Both the position numbers and the translations under genes were made by a program. From Halisarca cf. caerulea (Eukaryota > Porifera > Demospongiae > Chondrillida > Halisarcidae), in NCBI GenBank assembly GCA_963170055.1, contig CAUJGJ010000179.1, positions 1,372,101 to 1,387,100 of the forward strand: a stretch of 15,000 nt of DNA, given 5' to 3'. Shown in pieces: positions 1-15,000 of this stretch. The notes beneath the pieces are model-generated. The model was given only the letters and a program-made list of their open reading frames with translations. It was not told where the DNA came from and did not search any database. Every line of letters starts with the position of its first letter. Position 1 is the first letter of the stretch.

Positions 1-143
1 CACACAAACACATGACAACAAAATTGTCACTGCTGCATTTTACAAGCTGTTGTAGTTGCATTCACATATTACACCAGTTGGAACATACAGTAACTGTACA
101 CGGTATGAGCTGTTCATACAACTACTGTACACCGTCACTGTAC

Positions 144-14479
<14,336 letters not shown>

Positions 14480-14500
14480 CTGCAGATGATAAGAGAAATG

Positions 14501-15000
14501 ACCCACAAACCAGTGTGCACACATATGAAGACACACCCACCCACAAACCAGTACACATATGAAGACACGCCCACCCACAAACCAGTGTGCACACATATGA
14601 AGACACGCCCACCCACAAACCAGTGTGCACACATATGAAGACACACCCACCCACAAACCAGTGTGCACATATATGAAGACACGCCCACCCACAAACCAAT
14701 GTGCACACATATGAAGACACACCCACCCACAAACCAGTACAGATATGAAGACACACCCACTCACAAACCAGTACAGATATGAAGACACACCCACCCACAA
14801 ACCAGTGTGCACACACATGAAGACACACCCACCCACAAACCAGTACAGATATGAAGACACACCCACCCACAAACCAGTACACATATGAAGACACACCCAC
14901 CCACAAACCAGTACAGATATGAAGACACACCCACCCACAAACCAGTACAGATATGAAGACACACCCACCCACAAACCAGTGTGCACACACATGAAGACAC
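14501..15000. repeat. 34/38-bp minisatellite upstream of exon 1, running off the window
   Basis: About 14 units built on CCCACCCACAAACCAGT plus ATATGAAGACAC. The two length classes differ by GTGTGCACAC versus ACAG/ACAC. It starts about 20 nt from the exon 1 acceptor and continues past 15000. Confidence 0.95.

Noticed and set aside
1..143. A further downstream PRKDC exon at the left edge
   Set aside because: No frame resembles the next human segment. It contains only AT-rich intron with short palindromes.

Overview
The window looks like a piece of an animal nuclear genome. It has many short coding blocks bounded by GT/AG splice sites, separated by AT-rich introns full of CA/TG microsatellites, minisatellites and short inverted-repeat transposons. 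No bacterial-style operon, rRNA, tRNA or CRISPR array is visible. The style (short introns, many palindromic GTAC/TGTACA-type words, CAGT-ended MITEs) suggests a marine invertebrate, possibly a sponge. That guess is weak, because only the gene itself is firmly identified.

The coding content belongs to one gene on the minus strand, the orthologue of PRKDC (DNA-PKcs, the catalytic subunit of DNA-dependent protein kinase for non-homologous end joining). I can trace 26 consecutive exons from 14479 down to 144. They total 4159 nt, or 1386 codons plus one base, with no frameshift or in-frame stop and with matching phase at every junction. They correspond to roughly human residues 2070-3430: the end of the HEAT-repeat circular cradle, the linker carrying the ABCDE autophosphorylation cluster, and most of the FAT domain. 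The N-terminal HEAT region lies beyond 15000. The rest of FAT, the FRB, kinase and FATC parts lie before 1.

Layout in transcript order (descending coordinates). 15000-14480: intron with a 34/38-bp minisatellite. 14479-9770: exons 1-9, HEAT-like cradle. 9569-9083: exons 10-11, phosphorylation-cluster linker. 8282-5467: exons 12-16, end of the cradle and approach to the head. 5046-144: exons 17-26, FAT domain.

The introns are the unusual part. Almost every one carries its own tandem repeat, and several repeats start at or include a splice site. (GT)n forms the donors of exons 2 and 17, and (CA)n runs into the acceptor of exon 21. A 26-bp repeat duplicates the exon 16 donor, and a 37-bp repeat duplicates the exon 4 acceptor. 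Decayed copies of the exon 5 end lie in intron 5. Other points are a GC-AG intron after exon 21, a 109-nt near-perfect hairpin, four CAGT-type MITEs, and a phosphorylation cluster that keeps only some of the human S/TQ sites.
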